Shown here: in pieces, positions 40,990 to 48,645 of the stretch
How positions within the stretch are numbered: the first letter of the stretch is position 1
Layout: every line of letters begins with the position of its first letter
Assembly (NCBI RefSeq): GCF_001280085.1
Contig: NZ_LGED01000200.1
Location: 62,001-126,000, forward strand
From: Saccharothrix sp. NRRL B-16348
GTDB lineage: Bacteria > Actinomycetota > Actinomycetes > Mycobacteriales > Pseudonocardiaceae
Reading direction: 5' to 3'
Length of the DNA stretch: 64,000 nucleotides
Made by a program: the position numbers and the translations under genes
The notes under the pieces: generated by a model
Databases searched by the model: none
Told to the model about the DNA's origin: nothing
What the model saw: only the letters and a program-made list of their open reading frames with translations

Positions 40990-41874
40990 GTGCTGAAACG
41001 GTTCGTCCAGTGGCTCGACGACCTCCTCGTCGATGAGGGCTCGGCGGCGGTCGTGAAAGCGGTCGTCGGCATCATGTCGTTCGCGGTGCTCTTGGGTGCG
41101 GTGTTCGGGAATGCCGCGGTCAAAGCGGGTGCCCTCGTGGCCGCCATTCTCGCCGTGCTCTCATTCGGCCTGCTGTTGCTGTCCGACCGGCGCGACCTCG
41201 TGCGTCAACTCGAGATGCACAAAGAGCTCGTCTCCAAGTACTCGAAGCAGGTCGCCGAGGACCGCCACCCGTCGTACGACGTCATCACGTGGGAGGAGTA
41301 CGCCGCCATCGAGTCCAATGGCGACGTGCGCAAGCAGCTCACGATCCGGGCGAAGGTCCTCAACGACCTGCGCGTGCTGCGCCTGGTGCAGGGCTGCGGC
41401 TGGGCGCAGCCGGCCAGGTATCGCCGGAAGGTTCGCGTCGAGGTGCGCAAACTGCTGATCGGGGACCTGCCCGGCGCCAGCCTGAGCACGACCGTGGCCT
41501 GGCTGAAGGACGGGCAGCTCGTGCTGATGGTGCACTTCCCCGAACCGCCGAAGGTCGGCAGCGAGATCACCATCGCGGTGGAGTTCAGCTGGCCCGCGAT
41601 GTGCTCACCGCTGATGCGCGACCGCCGCCCCGACACGTTCACGCTCCAGTTCGCCACCCCGGTCGTCTACGCGCGGTACAAGGTGGCGCTGCCGCGCGGG
41701 TTCGACGCCTACGTCGAACCGGTGGGCTTCGAAGAGCACCAGAACGGCTACTCCTGCGGTCCGGCGAACGACGACGACGGCCGGCCGGTCTTCCTCTTCG
41801 AGGGGTTCGACCTACCGGTGCACGAAAGCGTGGGGATGCGACTCGAGCTCAAAGGGAGGGGCGGCCCCGCATGA
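40990..41874 (+). CDS. Membrane protein with two N-terminal TM helices, unknown function
   Basis: 294 residues, GTG start preceded by AGGGGG. Two adjacent hydrophobic helices (about 22-40 and 44-64, the second rich in Ala/Leu) are followed by a soluble domain of about 220 residues with mixed beta content (RYRRKVRVEVRKLLIGDLPG, LVLMVHFPEPPKVGSEITIAVEF, DTFTLQFATPVVYARYKVALP). This beta-rich part resembles domains seen in actinomycete membrane proteins encoded in effector or signalling contexts, but I do not recognise a family. Confidence 0.75.
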   Translation: MLKRFVQWLDDLLVDEGSAAVVKAVVGIMSFAVLLGAVFGNAAVKAGALVAAILAVLSFGLLLLSDRRDLVRQLEMHKELVSKYSKQVAEDRHPSYDVITWEEYAAIESNGDVRKQLTIRAKVLNDLRVLRLVQGCGWAQPARYRRKVRVEVRKLLIGDLPGASLSTTVAWLKDGQLVLMVHFPEPPKVGSEITIAVEFSWPAMCSPLMRDRRPDTFTLQFATPVVYARYKVALPRGFDAYVEPVGFEEHQNGYSCGPANDDDGRPVFLFEGFDLPVHESVGMRLELKGRGGPA

Positions 41875-41889
41875 GGCCTCCCCTCCCTT
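41852..41889 (+). terminator. Terminator overlapping the stop codon
   Basis: AAGGGAGGGG (41852-41861) pairs with CCCCTCCCTT (41880-41889), with an internal GGCC/GGCC pairing option; the loop contains the TGA of the gene ending at 41874. Confidence 0.6.
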
Positions 41890-41992
41890 GAACTGTGCGC
41901 AATGCCGGCCGACGTCAGCCGTCGTTGCCGCTTTCGCCCCCGATGGGCCATTCCACGGTCAAAGCAAACCTCATTCCCAATTGCAATCTAGC

Positions 41993-42023
41993 GGCTATAT
42001 TCCAACCGAAGTGGAATATAGCC
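41993..42023. terminator. AT-rich perfect hairpin downstream of the MHS transporter
   Basis: GGCTATATTCC-AACCGAAGT-GGAATATAGCC: 11-bp perfect arms and 9-nt loop inside an unusually AT-rich stretch (about 41960-42030). On the minus strand it lies 20 bp past the stop of the MHS gene, so it is a plausible terminator; an operator or a recombination remnant is also possible. Confidence 0.5.
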
Positions 42024-42042
42024 CATGGGAAGTCGGCAGATG

Positions 42043-43329
42043 TTAGCGCTTGTGCGTTTCCCGCAAGCCGAGCACCGAAGCCAGCGTCACCACGCCCATG
42101 ACCAGCAGGAACGCCGACACCGACAGTGACGTCCCGGTCGCCACCAGCAACGCCGTCATGATGAACGGTGTGCCGCCGCTGACCAGGATCGAGGCCAGCT
42201 GGTACGCCAGTGACGCGCCCGAGTACCGGACCTGCGGCTCGAACAGCTCCGCCAGGTACGCCGCCACCGGCCCGTAGACCAGGCTCGACCCCACCCCCGA
42301 CACGGCCAGCGCGACGAAGATCAGGCCCAACGAGGCGGTGTCGACCAGCCAGAAGTACGGGAACGCCCACGCGATCATGGCCACCGCACCCGCGATGATC
42401 AGCGGACGCCTGCCGTGCTTGTCCGACCAACGCCCCGCCAGCAGGATCACCGGCACGCTGATCAGCGACGACAGCAGCGTCACCACCAGCACCGAGTTGC
42501 GCGCCAACCCCAGCTCACGGGTCGCGTAGTCGAGCACGCCCGCGATGCTGACGTAGAACACCGCGTTCGACGCGAACATCAGCCCCGCCCCGAGCAGCAC
42601 CGGCCGCCGGTGCGTCCGCAGCACCTCCCGCAACGGCGCGGGCGCGGGTCCTTCGCCACGCCGGTCCTTGATCTCCCGGAACACCGGGCTGTCCTCGACC
42701 TTCAGCTGGATGAACAGCACCACCGGGAACAGCAGCGCGCTCGCCAGGAACGGCACCCGCCACCCCCACGTGGCGAACGACGCGGCCGGCACCAGCGCGC
42801 CCACGACCAGGAACGACACGTTGCCCAGGATCACCCCCAGCGGCACGCCCGCCTGCCCGAACGTCCCGGCGAACCCACGCCCCCGCGGCCCCGCCGTCTC
42901 GGTCAGCAGCAGCACGACCCCGCCCCACTGCCCGCCCACCGCGATGCCCTGCAGGAACCGCAGCAGCACGAGCAGCACCGGCGCCATCACGCCCAGCGTC
43001 GCGCTGGTCGGCAGCAGCCCGATCAGGAACGTCGCCGCGGCCATCAGCGCCAGGCACGTCACCAGCGCGGGCTTGCGGCCGAACTTGTCGCCGACGTGCC
43101 CGAACACGAGCCCGCCCACCGGCCGGGCGATGAACCCCGCCCAGAACGTGCTGAACGACAGCAGCAGCCCGATCAGCGGCGACGCCTCGGGGAAGAACAA
43201 CTTCGGGAACACCAGCGCCGCGGCGGTCGCGTAGATGAAGAAGTCGTACCACTCGAGCGACGAGCCGACGAGCCCGGCCGCCATGAGTTTGCGCAACGTG
43301 CGCCGCTCGGGGGGAGCGGTCGTGACCAT
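42043..43329 (-). CDS. MHS-family MFS transporter of the acyl-CoA carboxylase operon
   Basis: 428 residues from the ATG at 43329, 14 bp after the carboxylase stop. Twelve hydrophobic segments with MHS motifs: SSLEWYDFFIYATAAALVFP, FGHVGDKFGRKPALV, RFLQGIAVGGQWGGVVLLL, VRYSGASLAYQLASI. It is related to the transporter at 32208-33545. It is probably cotranscribed with the fused carboxylase and hence imports the carboxylic acid degraded by this pathway (inference). Confidence 0.9.
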   Translation of the reverse strand: MVTTAPPERRTLRKLMAAGLVGSSLEWYDFFIYATAAALVFPKLFFPEASPLIGLLLSFSTFWAGFIARPVGGLVFGHVGDKFGRKPALVTCLALMAAATFLIGLLPTSATLGVMAPVLLVLLRFLQGIAVGGQWGGVVLLLTETAGPRGRGFAGTFGQAGVPLGVILGNVSFLVVGALVPAASFATWGWRVPFLASALLFPVVLFIQLKVEDSPVFREIKDRRGEGPAPAPLREVLRTHRRPVLLGAGLMFASNAVFYVSIAGVLDYATRELGLARNSVLVVTLLSSLISVPVILLAGRWSDKHGRRPLIIAGAVAMIAWAFPYFWLVDTASLGLIFVALAVSGVGSSLVYGPVAAYLAELFEPQVRYSGASLAYQLASILVSGGTPFIMTALLVATGTSLSVSAFLLVMGVVTLASVLGLRETHKR

Positions 43330-43343
43330 GTGCTTGTTCCCTT

Positions 43344-46310
43344 TCACCAGGTGTCCACGAACGGGCGTTTCTTGCCGGTCCGGACCGGGGCGTGGTCGGG
43401 ACCGGTGAGCAGGGTGGTGATCCAGCGCCGGGTGTCGGCCGGGTCGATCACGTCGTCGATCTCGTAGGCGGACGCCACGTTGAGCGCCTTGCCGTGCTCG
43501 TAGGCGGCGGAGACCATCGCCTCGAACATCTCCTTGCGCTGCGCCGGGTCGTCGATGGCGTCCAGTTCGCGCCGGTACCCGAGCCGCACCGCGCCTTCCA
43601 GCCCCATCGGGCCGAACTCGCCGCTGGGCCACGACACCGCGAACAGCGGCACCTTCAAGCTGCCCGCCGCCATCGCCTGCGCGCCCAGCCCGTAGGCCTT
43701 GCGCAGCGCCACGAACCCGAACGGCACGTCGAGGTTCGCGCCGGCCACGAGCATCCGGGTCAGGTGCCGGACGGTCGCGGTGCGCTCGGCGTCCGGCCCG
43801 ACCATGAACCCCGGCGTGTCGCACAGCGACACCACCGGCAGGTCGAACGCGTCGCACAGCTGGAGGAACCGCGCGGCCTTGTCCGCGGAGTCGGCGTCGA
43901 TCGCCCCGCCGAGGTGGCCGGGGTCGTTGGCGATCAGCCCCAGCGGCCTGCCCTCGACCCGGACCAGGGCGGTGACGATGCCCCGACCGAACTCCGGCCG
44001 CAGCTCCAGCACCGAGCCGGTGTCGGCGAGGGTCCGCACGACGGACCGCACGTCGTAGGCGCGGACCCGGTTCTCCGGCACGAGGTGGCGCAGCATCCGC
44101 TGGTCGGCGCACTCCCAGGCGTCCACGGGCCCCTGGAAGTACGACAGGTACTTCTTCGCCACCGAGACGGCCTCGGCCTCGTCGGACACCAGCACGTCGA
44201 TCACGCCGTTGGGCACCTGCACGTCGACGGGCCCGACCTCCTCGGGCCGGAACACGCCGAGCCCGCCGCCCTCGATCATCGCCGGGCCGCCCATGCCGAT
44301 GGTCGCGTCACGGGTCGCGATGACCACGTCGCACGTGCCCAGCAGCACGGCGTTGCCGGCGAAGCAGCGGCCGGACGCGATGCCGACCAGCGGCACCAGC
44401 CCGGACAGCTTGGCGAACAGGTGGAACGCCAGGCAGTCCAGCCCGCTGACGCCGCCGTGGTCGGTGTCGCCCGGCCGTCCGCCGCCGCCCTCGGCGAACA
44501 GCACCACCGGCAGCCGCCGCTGCTCGGCCAGCTCGAACATCCGGTCCTTCTTGGCGTGGTTGCGCAGACCCTGCGTGCCCGCCATGACCGTGTAGTCGTA
44601 GGACATCGCGACGACCTGGCCGCCGTTGACCCGGCCGACGCCCGCCACCAGCCCGTCCGCGGGCGTGCGCTCGACCAGCTCGTCCAACGACCGGCGACGG
44701 CGTTGCGCGGCGATGGCCAGCCCGCCGTACTCCACGAACTCGTCGCACAGGTCGGCGATGTTCTCCCGGACCGTGCGGCGGCCGGCCGCGTGCCGCTTCG
44801 CCTCCGCCTCGGGACGTGCGAAGTCGTGGCGCGCCAACGTTTCCGCGAGGTCCGGCCGCACGTCGTCCAGGTCGACCTCGACGGCCTTCTCCTCGACGGC
44901 CAGGTCGACGCCCTCGGCCAGCAACGCGCCTTCCGCGACCGTGTCGCCGACCTCGACCAGCACCCGCGCGTCGCCGATCGGCACGACGTGCTGCATCTTC
45001 ATCGCTTCCACGACGACCGTGCCGGACTCGATCGCGACGACCGTTCCCTGCACGGGAGCGCGCGCTCCGGTGTCTTCACGGGGCAGTGAGTCGACCAGGC
45101 CGGTGTGCGCTTTCAGGACGTCCGGGTGGTCCAGGAGCCCGCGCAGGAAGCCGATGTTCGTCCGCGCGCCGTCCACTGTGAACTCGTCCAGCGCACGGCG
45201 GGCGCGGCGCAGCGCGGTGTCCAGGTCGTCGGCCTGCACCACGACCTTCGCCAGCAACGGGTCGAAGCCGAGGCCCGCCCGGTAGCCGACGGACGCGTGC
45301 GTGTCGACCCGAACGCCCGGTCCCGTTGGCGGGACGAACGCCGACAGCCGTCCCGTGGACGTCAGGCTCACGCGCAGTTGCAGCGCGCTGCCGCGTGGCG
45401 TGTGCGTCAGGTCCGGTTCGACCTCGGCCGCCAGCAGCAGTTGCGCGCGCACCAGGTCCAGCCCGGTGACCTGCTCGGTGACGGTGTGCTCGACCTGGAG
45501 CCTCGGGTTGGCCTCCAGGAACGCGAACCGGCCGTCCGGCGCGACCAGGAACTCGACCGTGCCCAGCCCGGTGTACCGGACGGCGCGCGCGATCGTCGCC
45601 GCCGCGTCGTGCAGCGCGGACCGCAGGTCGGGGGAGAGGTCGGGCGCGGGCGCGATCTCGACCAGCTTCTGGTGCCGGGACTGCAGCGAGCAGTCGCGGT
45701 CGCCGAGCACCGTCGTGCCGACCAGCTGCACCTCGACGTGCCGCGCCGGTTCGAGCAGCTCCTCCACGAACACGGTGTCGTCGCCGAACGCGGCCAGCGC
45801 CTCGGACCGGCACCGCTCGACGGCGGCTTCGAGGTCGGCCAGGCGCCGCACCACGCGCACGCCCTTGCCGCCGCCACCGGCCACGGCCTTCACGACCACC
45901 GCGCCGTGCGTGCGGAAGAACTCCTCGAACCCGTCCTCGGCGCCAGCGAGCACCGGCACGCCCACCTCGGCGGCCAGCGCGCGGGCCCGGCTCTTGTCGC
46001 CGAGCAGCTCCAGCACTTCCGGCGGGGGTCCGACGAACGTCAGCCCGGCCTCGGCGCAGCGGCGGGCGAACCCGGCGTTCTCGGCCAGGAAGCCGTAGCC
46101 GGGGTGCACCAGGTCGCACCCGTCGGCGGCGGCGAGCACGGCGTCCACGTCCAGGTAGGAGCCTTGCAGCCGGACGGCGCGGTCGGCGAACCGGCCGTGC
46201 GCGTCGTCGGAGTCGGTGACGAGGGCGACGGTCCGCCAGCCGAGGTCGGCGGCGGCGCGCAGCACCCGGACGGCGATCTCTCCCCGGTTGGCGACGAGCA
46301 GCGTGGGCAC
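43344..46310 (-). CDS. Fused acyl-CoA carboxylase: biotin carboxylase, BCCP and carboxyltransferase in one chain
   Basis: 988 residues from a GTG at 46310 with AGGAGG 4-9 bp upstream. Order: biotin carboxylase N-domain (LVANRGEIAVRVLRAA), ATP-grasp with VKAVAGGGGKGVRVVRR near 140-157, BC C-domain (NPRLQVEHTVTEQVTG), a short biotinyl domain with EAMKMQ (biotin Lys438), then two carboxyltransferase crotonase-like halves (YDYTVMAGTQGLRNHAKKDR; ANDPGHLGGAIDADSADKAARF; SPSGEFG-type PSGEFGPMGLEGAV). All three ACC activities are therefore in one polypeptide. Acyl-CoA substrate unknown. A 16-bp TetR-type operator abuts the promoter. Confidence 0.93.
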   Translation of the reverse strand: MPTLLVANRGEIAVRVLRAAADLGWRTVALVTDSDDAHGRFADRAVRLQGSYLDVDAVLAAADGCDLVHPGYGFLAENAGFARRCAEAGLTFVGPPPEVLELLGDKSRARALAAEVGVPVLAGAEDGFEEFFRTHGAVVVKAVAGGGGKGVRVVRRLADLEAAVERCRSEALAAFGDDTVFVEELLEPARHVEVQLVGTTVLGDRDCSLQSRHQKLVEIAPAPDLSPDLRSALHDAAATIARAVRYTGLGTVEFLVAPDGRFAFLEANPRLQVEHTVTEQVTGLDLVRAQLLLAAEVEPDLTHTPRGSALQLRVSLTSTGRLSAFVPPTGPGVRVDTHASVGYRAGLGFDPLLAKVVVQADDLDTALRRARRALDEFTVDGARTNIGFLRGLLDHPDVLKAHTGLVDSLPREDTGARAPVQGTVVAIESGTVVVEAMKMQHVVPIGDARVLVEVGDTVAEGALLAEGVDLAVEEKAVEVDLDDVRPDLAETLARHDFARPEAEAKRHAAGRRTVRENIADLCDEFVEYGGLAIAAQRRRRSLDELVERTPADGLVAGVGRVNGGQVVAMSYDYTVMAGTQGLRNHAKKDRMFELAEQRRLPVVLFAEGGGGRPGDTDHGGVSGLDCLAFHLFAKLSGLVPLVGIASGRCFAGNAVLLGTCDVVIATRDATIGMGGPAMIEGGGLGVFRPEEVGPVDVQVPNGVIDVLVSDEAEAVSVAKKYLSYFQGPVDAWECADQRMLRHLVPENRVRAYDVRSVVRTLADTGSVLELRPEFGRGIVTALVRVEGRPLGLIANDPGHLGGAIDADSADKAARFLQLCDAFDLPVVSLCDTPGFMVGPDAERTATVRHLTRMLVAGANLDVPFGFVALRKAYGLGAQAMAAGSLKVPLFAVSWPSGEFGPMGLEGAVRLGYRRELDAIDDPAQRKEMFEAMVSAAYEHGKALNVASAYEIDDVIDPADTRRWITTLLTGPDHAPVRTGKKRPFVDTW

Positions 46311-46319
46311 TTCAACCTC

Positions 46320-46335
46320 CTGAGCGACCGCTTAG
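46320..46335. promoter_or_regulatory. TetR operator in front of the fused carboxylase
   Basis: CTGAGC-GACC-GCTTAG, one mismatch from the CTAAGC-N4-GCTTAG palindrome found at 48596, 48614 and 58186. On the minus strand a promoter reads GTGTCA (46357-46362), 17 bp, CATACT (46334-46339); the operator begins at the downstream edge of the -10 and touches the Shine-Dalgarno, an arrangement fit for repression. Confidence 0.7.
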
Positions 46336-46467
46336 TATGTGACCGCGGTCGCATAGTGACACCCGGGCTTGGCGTTCGTCCAGAGGGAACCGATGTCCTT
46401 GCCGAGGCGTCCTTGGGGAAACCCGAGCTCAAGGGCGTGACCCACAGCAGGCCAGGAGGCACTCACC

Positions 46468-47265
46468 GTGGTTTTCAAGAGGATGTTGCGCGCGTTCGGA
46501 GTCGGCGGTCCTTCGGTGGACACGGTGCTGGCCAACCCGAACGTGCGGCCGGGCGAGGTGCTGACCGGCGAGGTGCGCATCGCGGGCGGTGACCACCCCG
46601 CCGACATCGACCAGGTCAAGCTGTCGCTCGTCACCCGGGTCGAGGTGGAGAGCGGCGACAACGAGCACAACCGCAACGTCGAGTTCGCGCAGGTCCTGGT
46701 CGGTCAGCGGATCGCCGTCGCGCCGGGGCAGAACCTCGTGCTGCCGTTCCAGTTCCCGGTGCCGTTCGAGACGCCGCTGACGGTCGTGCACGGGCAGCAC
46801 CTGCACGGGATGACGATGGGCCTGCGCACGGAGCTGGAGGTGCGCGGCGCCGTCGACCCCGGCGACCTCGACCCGGTGGCCGTGCACCCGATCCGGTCAC
46901 AGGAGCACGTGCTGAACGCGTTCGGCGCCCTAGGGTTCCGCTTCCAGCGCGCGGACAACGAGTCGGGGCGGATCCGCGGCGTGCCGCAGCAGCTGCCGTT
47001 CTACCAGGAGATCGAGTTCCTGCCGCCGGGGCAGTTCCTGGGCAAGATCAGCCAGCTGGAGCTGACCTTCGTGACCGACCCGCACCGGCTGTACGCGGTG
47101 CTGGAGGCGGACCGCCGCGGTGGCCTGTTCCGGGCTGGCGGCGACTCGTTCGGGCACTTCGCCATGTCCCACGATGAGGTGATCCGCACGGACTGGGCGG
47201 CGCTGCTGCACCAGTGGATGGATCAGGTCGGCGGCAGGCGATCTTCCCACGGTTTCGGCCACTAG
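46468..47265 (+). CDS. Spo0M (SpoOM) family sporulation-control protein
   Basis: 265 residues, GTG start. Arrestin-like Spo0M: VFKRMLRAFGVGGPSVDTVL, VRPGEVLTGEVRIAGGDHPADIDQV, VPFETPLTVVHGQHLHGM, RTELEVRGAVDPGDLDPVAVHP, LGFRFQRADNESGRIRGV, YQEIEFLPPG. The frame ends at TAG 47263-47265, but a Gly/Ala-rich and acidic tail-like sequence continues in other frames up to 47403 (see findings), so the natural C-terminus may have been lost. Function in actinomycetes is unknown. Confidence 0.87.
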   Translation: MVFKRMLRAFGVGGPSVDTVLANPNVRPGEVLTGEVRIAGGDHPADIDQVKLSLVTRVEVESGDNEHNRNVEFAQVLVGQRIAVAPGQNLVLPFQFPVPFETPLTVVHGQHLHGMTMGLRTELEVRGAVDPGDLDPVAVHPIRSQEHVLNAFGALGFRFQRADNESGRIRGVPQQLPFYQEIEFLPPGQFLGKISQLELTFVTDPHRLYAVLEADRRGGLFRAGGDSFGHFAMSHDEVIRTDWAALLHQWMDQVGGRRSSHGFGH

Positions 47266-47418
47266 GGCGTCCGCCGCGGTGCTCGCCGGTCGGCGGACCG
47301 CCTGCCGACCGGGCCGCCGCTGGCGCTGCGGCCGGCGTGTTGGGTGGGGATGATGAACGGCGAGGCCCTCGACGAGGTCGGGGACTTCTTCGAAGGCGAC
47401 TAACCCGCAGGAGGCATC

Positions 47419-47691
47419 GTGGGCATCGGCGGTGTGATCAGCGCTCTGATCGTGGGTCTCATCATCGGTTTGCTGGGCAAGCTCATCGCGCCGGGCAAGC
47501 AGGCCATCCCCATCTGGCTGACGATCATCGTCGGCATCGTGGCGGCGTTCCTGGGCACGTTCATCGCCCGGGCGCTCGGCGTGGAGGACACGCCCGGCAT
47601 CGACTGGATCGAGATCATCGTGCAGGTGATCATCGCCGCCATCGGCGTCAGCCTCGTCGCAGGGTTCTACGGCAAGAAATCCGTCCGCTAA
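47419..47691 (+). CDS. GlsB/YeaQ/YmgE family (transglycosylase-associated) membrane protein
   Basis: 90 residues, GTG start with AGGAGG 5-10 bp upstream. Three hydrophobic segments (MGIGGVISALIVGLIIGLLG, IWLTIIVGIVAAFLGTFIA, IVQVIIAAIGVSLVAGFYG) in the usual YeaQ/GlsB order. Family members are small envelope-stress proteins; the Gls name echoes the Gls24/Asp23 cluster elsewhere in the window. It ends 17 bp before the 22-bp repeat array. Confidence 0.88.
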   Translation: MGIGGVISALIVGLIIGLLGKLIAPGKQAIPIWLTIIVGIVAAFLGTFIARALGVEDTPGIDWIEIIVQVIIAAIGVSLVAGFYGKKSVR

Positions 47692-47707
47692 CCCCACCTC
47701 ACCGCGA

Positions 47708-47815
47708 GAGTCCTACGTTCACGTCGCGTGAGTCCTACCTTCAGCACGCGCGTGTCCTACGTTCAGAACACGTGTGTCCTACGTTCAGAACACCCGAGTT
47801 CAACACTCAGAACAC
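47708..47815 (+). repeat. Left arm of inverted 22-bp-period repeat array (five units)
   Basis: Five 20-bp units start at 47708, 47730, 47752, 47774 and 47796, an exact 22-bp period. Units 3 and 4 are identical (GTGTCCTACGTTCAGAACAC); units 1 and 2 begin GAGTCCTAC; unit 5 is degenerate (GAGTTCAACACTCAGAACAC). Spacers are 2 bp, so this is not a CRISPR. Confidence 0.9.
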
Positions 47816-47843
47816 CGCGGCCCGGCGTCCGCGCCGCACGGCT

Positions 47844-47929
47844 CTGTCCTGAGCGTTGAATTCGGGGTACCTGAACGTAGGACACGCGCGTTCCCAACGT
47901 AGGACACGCGCGTGCTGGACGTAGGACTC
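47844..47929 (-). repeat. Right arm of inverted 22-bp-period repeat array (four units)
   Basis: Four units on the minus strand occupy 47910-47929, 47888-47907, 47866-47885 and 47844-47863, again a 22-bp period. In minus-strand order they are GAG-type, GTG-type, GTG-type and the degenerate type, mirroring left-arm units 2-5. A 28-bp GC-rich loop (47816-47843) separates the arms. As RNA the whole can fold as one long hairpin with arms of 86-88 nt. Confidence 0.9.
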
Positions 47930-47937
47930 TCGCGCGG

Positions 47938-48555
47938 TCAGGTGGCGCCGACCATGCGCAGCACCAGGTCGGCGTAGAGGTCGCCGATCTCGGCCGGCGT
48001 GCGGCGGCCGGAAGGCTGGTACCAGCGCGCCACGTCGATGCACAGCGAGAGCACCGCCAGGGTCGCGCCCCGCACGTCGGGCACGTCGAACACGCCCGCG
48101 GTGACGCCCGCGGTGACCATGTCCCGTACGGCGGCCTCGATCCGGCGGCGCAGCTCCACCACCTCGGCCAGGTGCTCCGGCGTCAACGCGCTCAACTCGT
48201 ACTGCACGACCCGCGCCGTCGTGTGGTACTCCGCGTGCCACGACGCGAACGCCCGCACGGCCGCCGCCAACCGGGCCACCGGGTCCACCTCGGACACACC
48301 CGTCAGCACCGACAGCGACGTGGCGTGCCCGATCCGGGAGATCTGGAACAGCAGTTCCTCTTTGGACCGGTAGTGGATGTAGACGGCGGCGGGCGACATG
48401 CCGGCCTGCGCCGCGATGTCACGGGTCGTCGTCGCGTGGTACCCGCGCACCGAGAACGCGGCCGCGGCGGCGATCAGCATCCGCCTGGCCGCCGGCGGCG
48501 TCACCGAGGACCACGTCTCATCGAGGAGCGCGAACTCACCACTGGTAGTCGTCAC
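47938..48555 (-). CDS. TetR/AcrR family regulator, proposed repressor of the acyl-CoA genes
   Basis: 205 residues from the GTG at 48555, with AAGGAGG upstream. HTH: RRMLIAAAAAFSVRGYHATTTRDIAAQAGMSPAAVYIHYRSKEELLFQ. The C-terminal part is an all-helical TetR_C domain (FASWHAEYHTTARVVQYELSALTPEHLAEVVELRRRIE), of the type common among fatty-acid or steroid catabolism regulators. It is divergent from an acyl-CoA dehydrogenase operon across two CTAAGC-N4-GCTTAG palindromes. Confidence 0.9.
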   Translation of the reverse strand: MTTTSGEFALLDETWSSVTPPAARRMLIAAAAAFSVRGYHATTTRDIAAQAGMSPAAVYIHYRSKEELLFQISRIGHATSLSVLTGVSEVDPVARLAAAVRAFASWHAEYHTTARVVQYELSALTPEHLAEVVELRRRIEAAVRDMVTAGVTAGVFDVPDVRGATLAVLSLCIDVARWYQPSGRRTPAEIGDLYADLVLRMVGAT

Positions 48556-48595
48556 AGCCGGCCCTCCTTGACACGAACCCGAACGATACCGCAGG

Positions 48596-48611
48596 CTAAG
48601 CACACGCTTAG
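48596..48611. promoter_or_regulatory. TetR operator site A
   Basis: CTAAGC-ACAC-GCTTAG, a perfect 16-bp palindrome in the tetR/acyl-CoA dehydrogenase intergenic region. Together with site B it overlaps a minus-strand promoter candidate for tetR (TTGCTT, 17 bp, TAGCCT), suggesting autoregulation. Confidence 0.75.
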
Positions 48612-48613
48612 AC

Positions 48614-48629
48614 CTAAGCAACCGCTTAG
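48614..48629. promoter_or_regulatory. TetR operator site B
   Basis: CTAAGC-AACC-GCTTAG, identical to the site at 58186-58201; 18 bp centre-to-centre from site A. It lies directly before the Shine-Dalgarno (48633-48638) of the acyl-CoA dehydrogenase gene. Confidence 0.78.
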
Positions 48630-48645
48630 TATGGAGGAACTGAGA

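Noticed and set aside
47708..47929. CRISPR array
   Set aside because: Units are separated by 2 bp, not by unique spacers, and run in both orientations; no cas genes.
48631..48645. ATG start at 48631 for the acyl-CoA dehydrogenase
   Set aside because: That ATG overlaps the Shine-Dalgarno GGAGGA, which is ideally spaced for GTG 48646.
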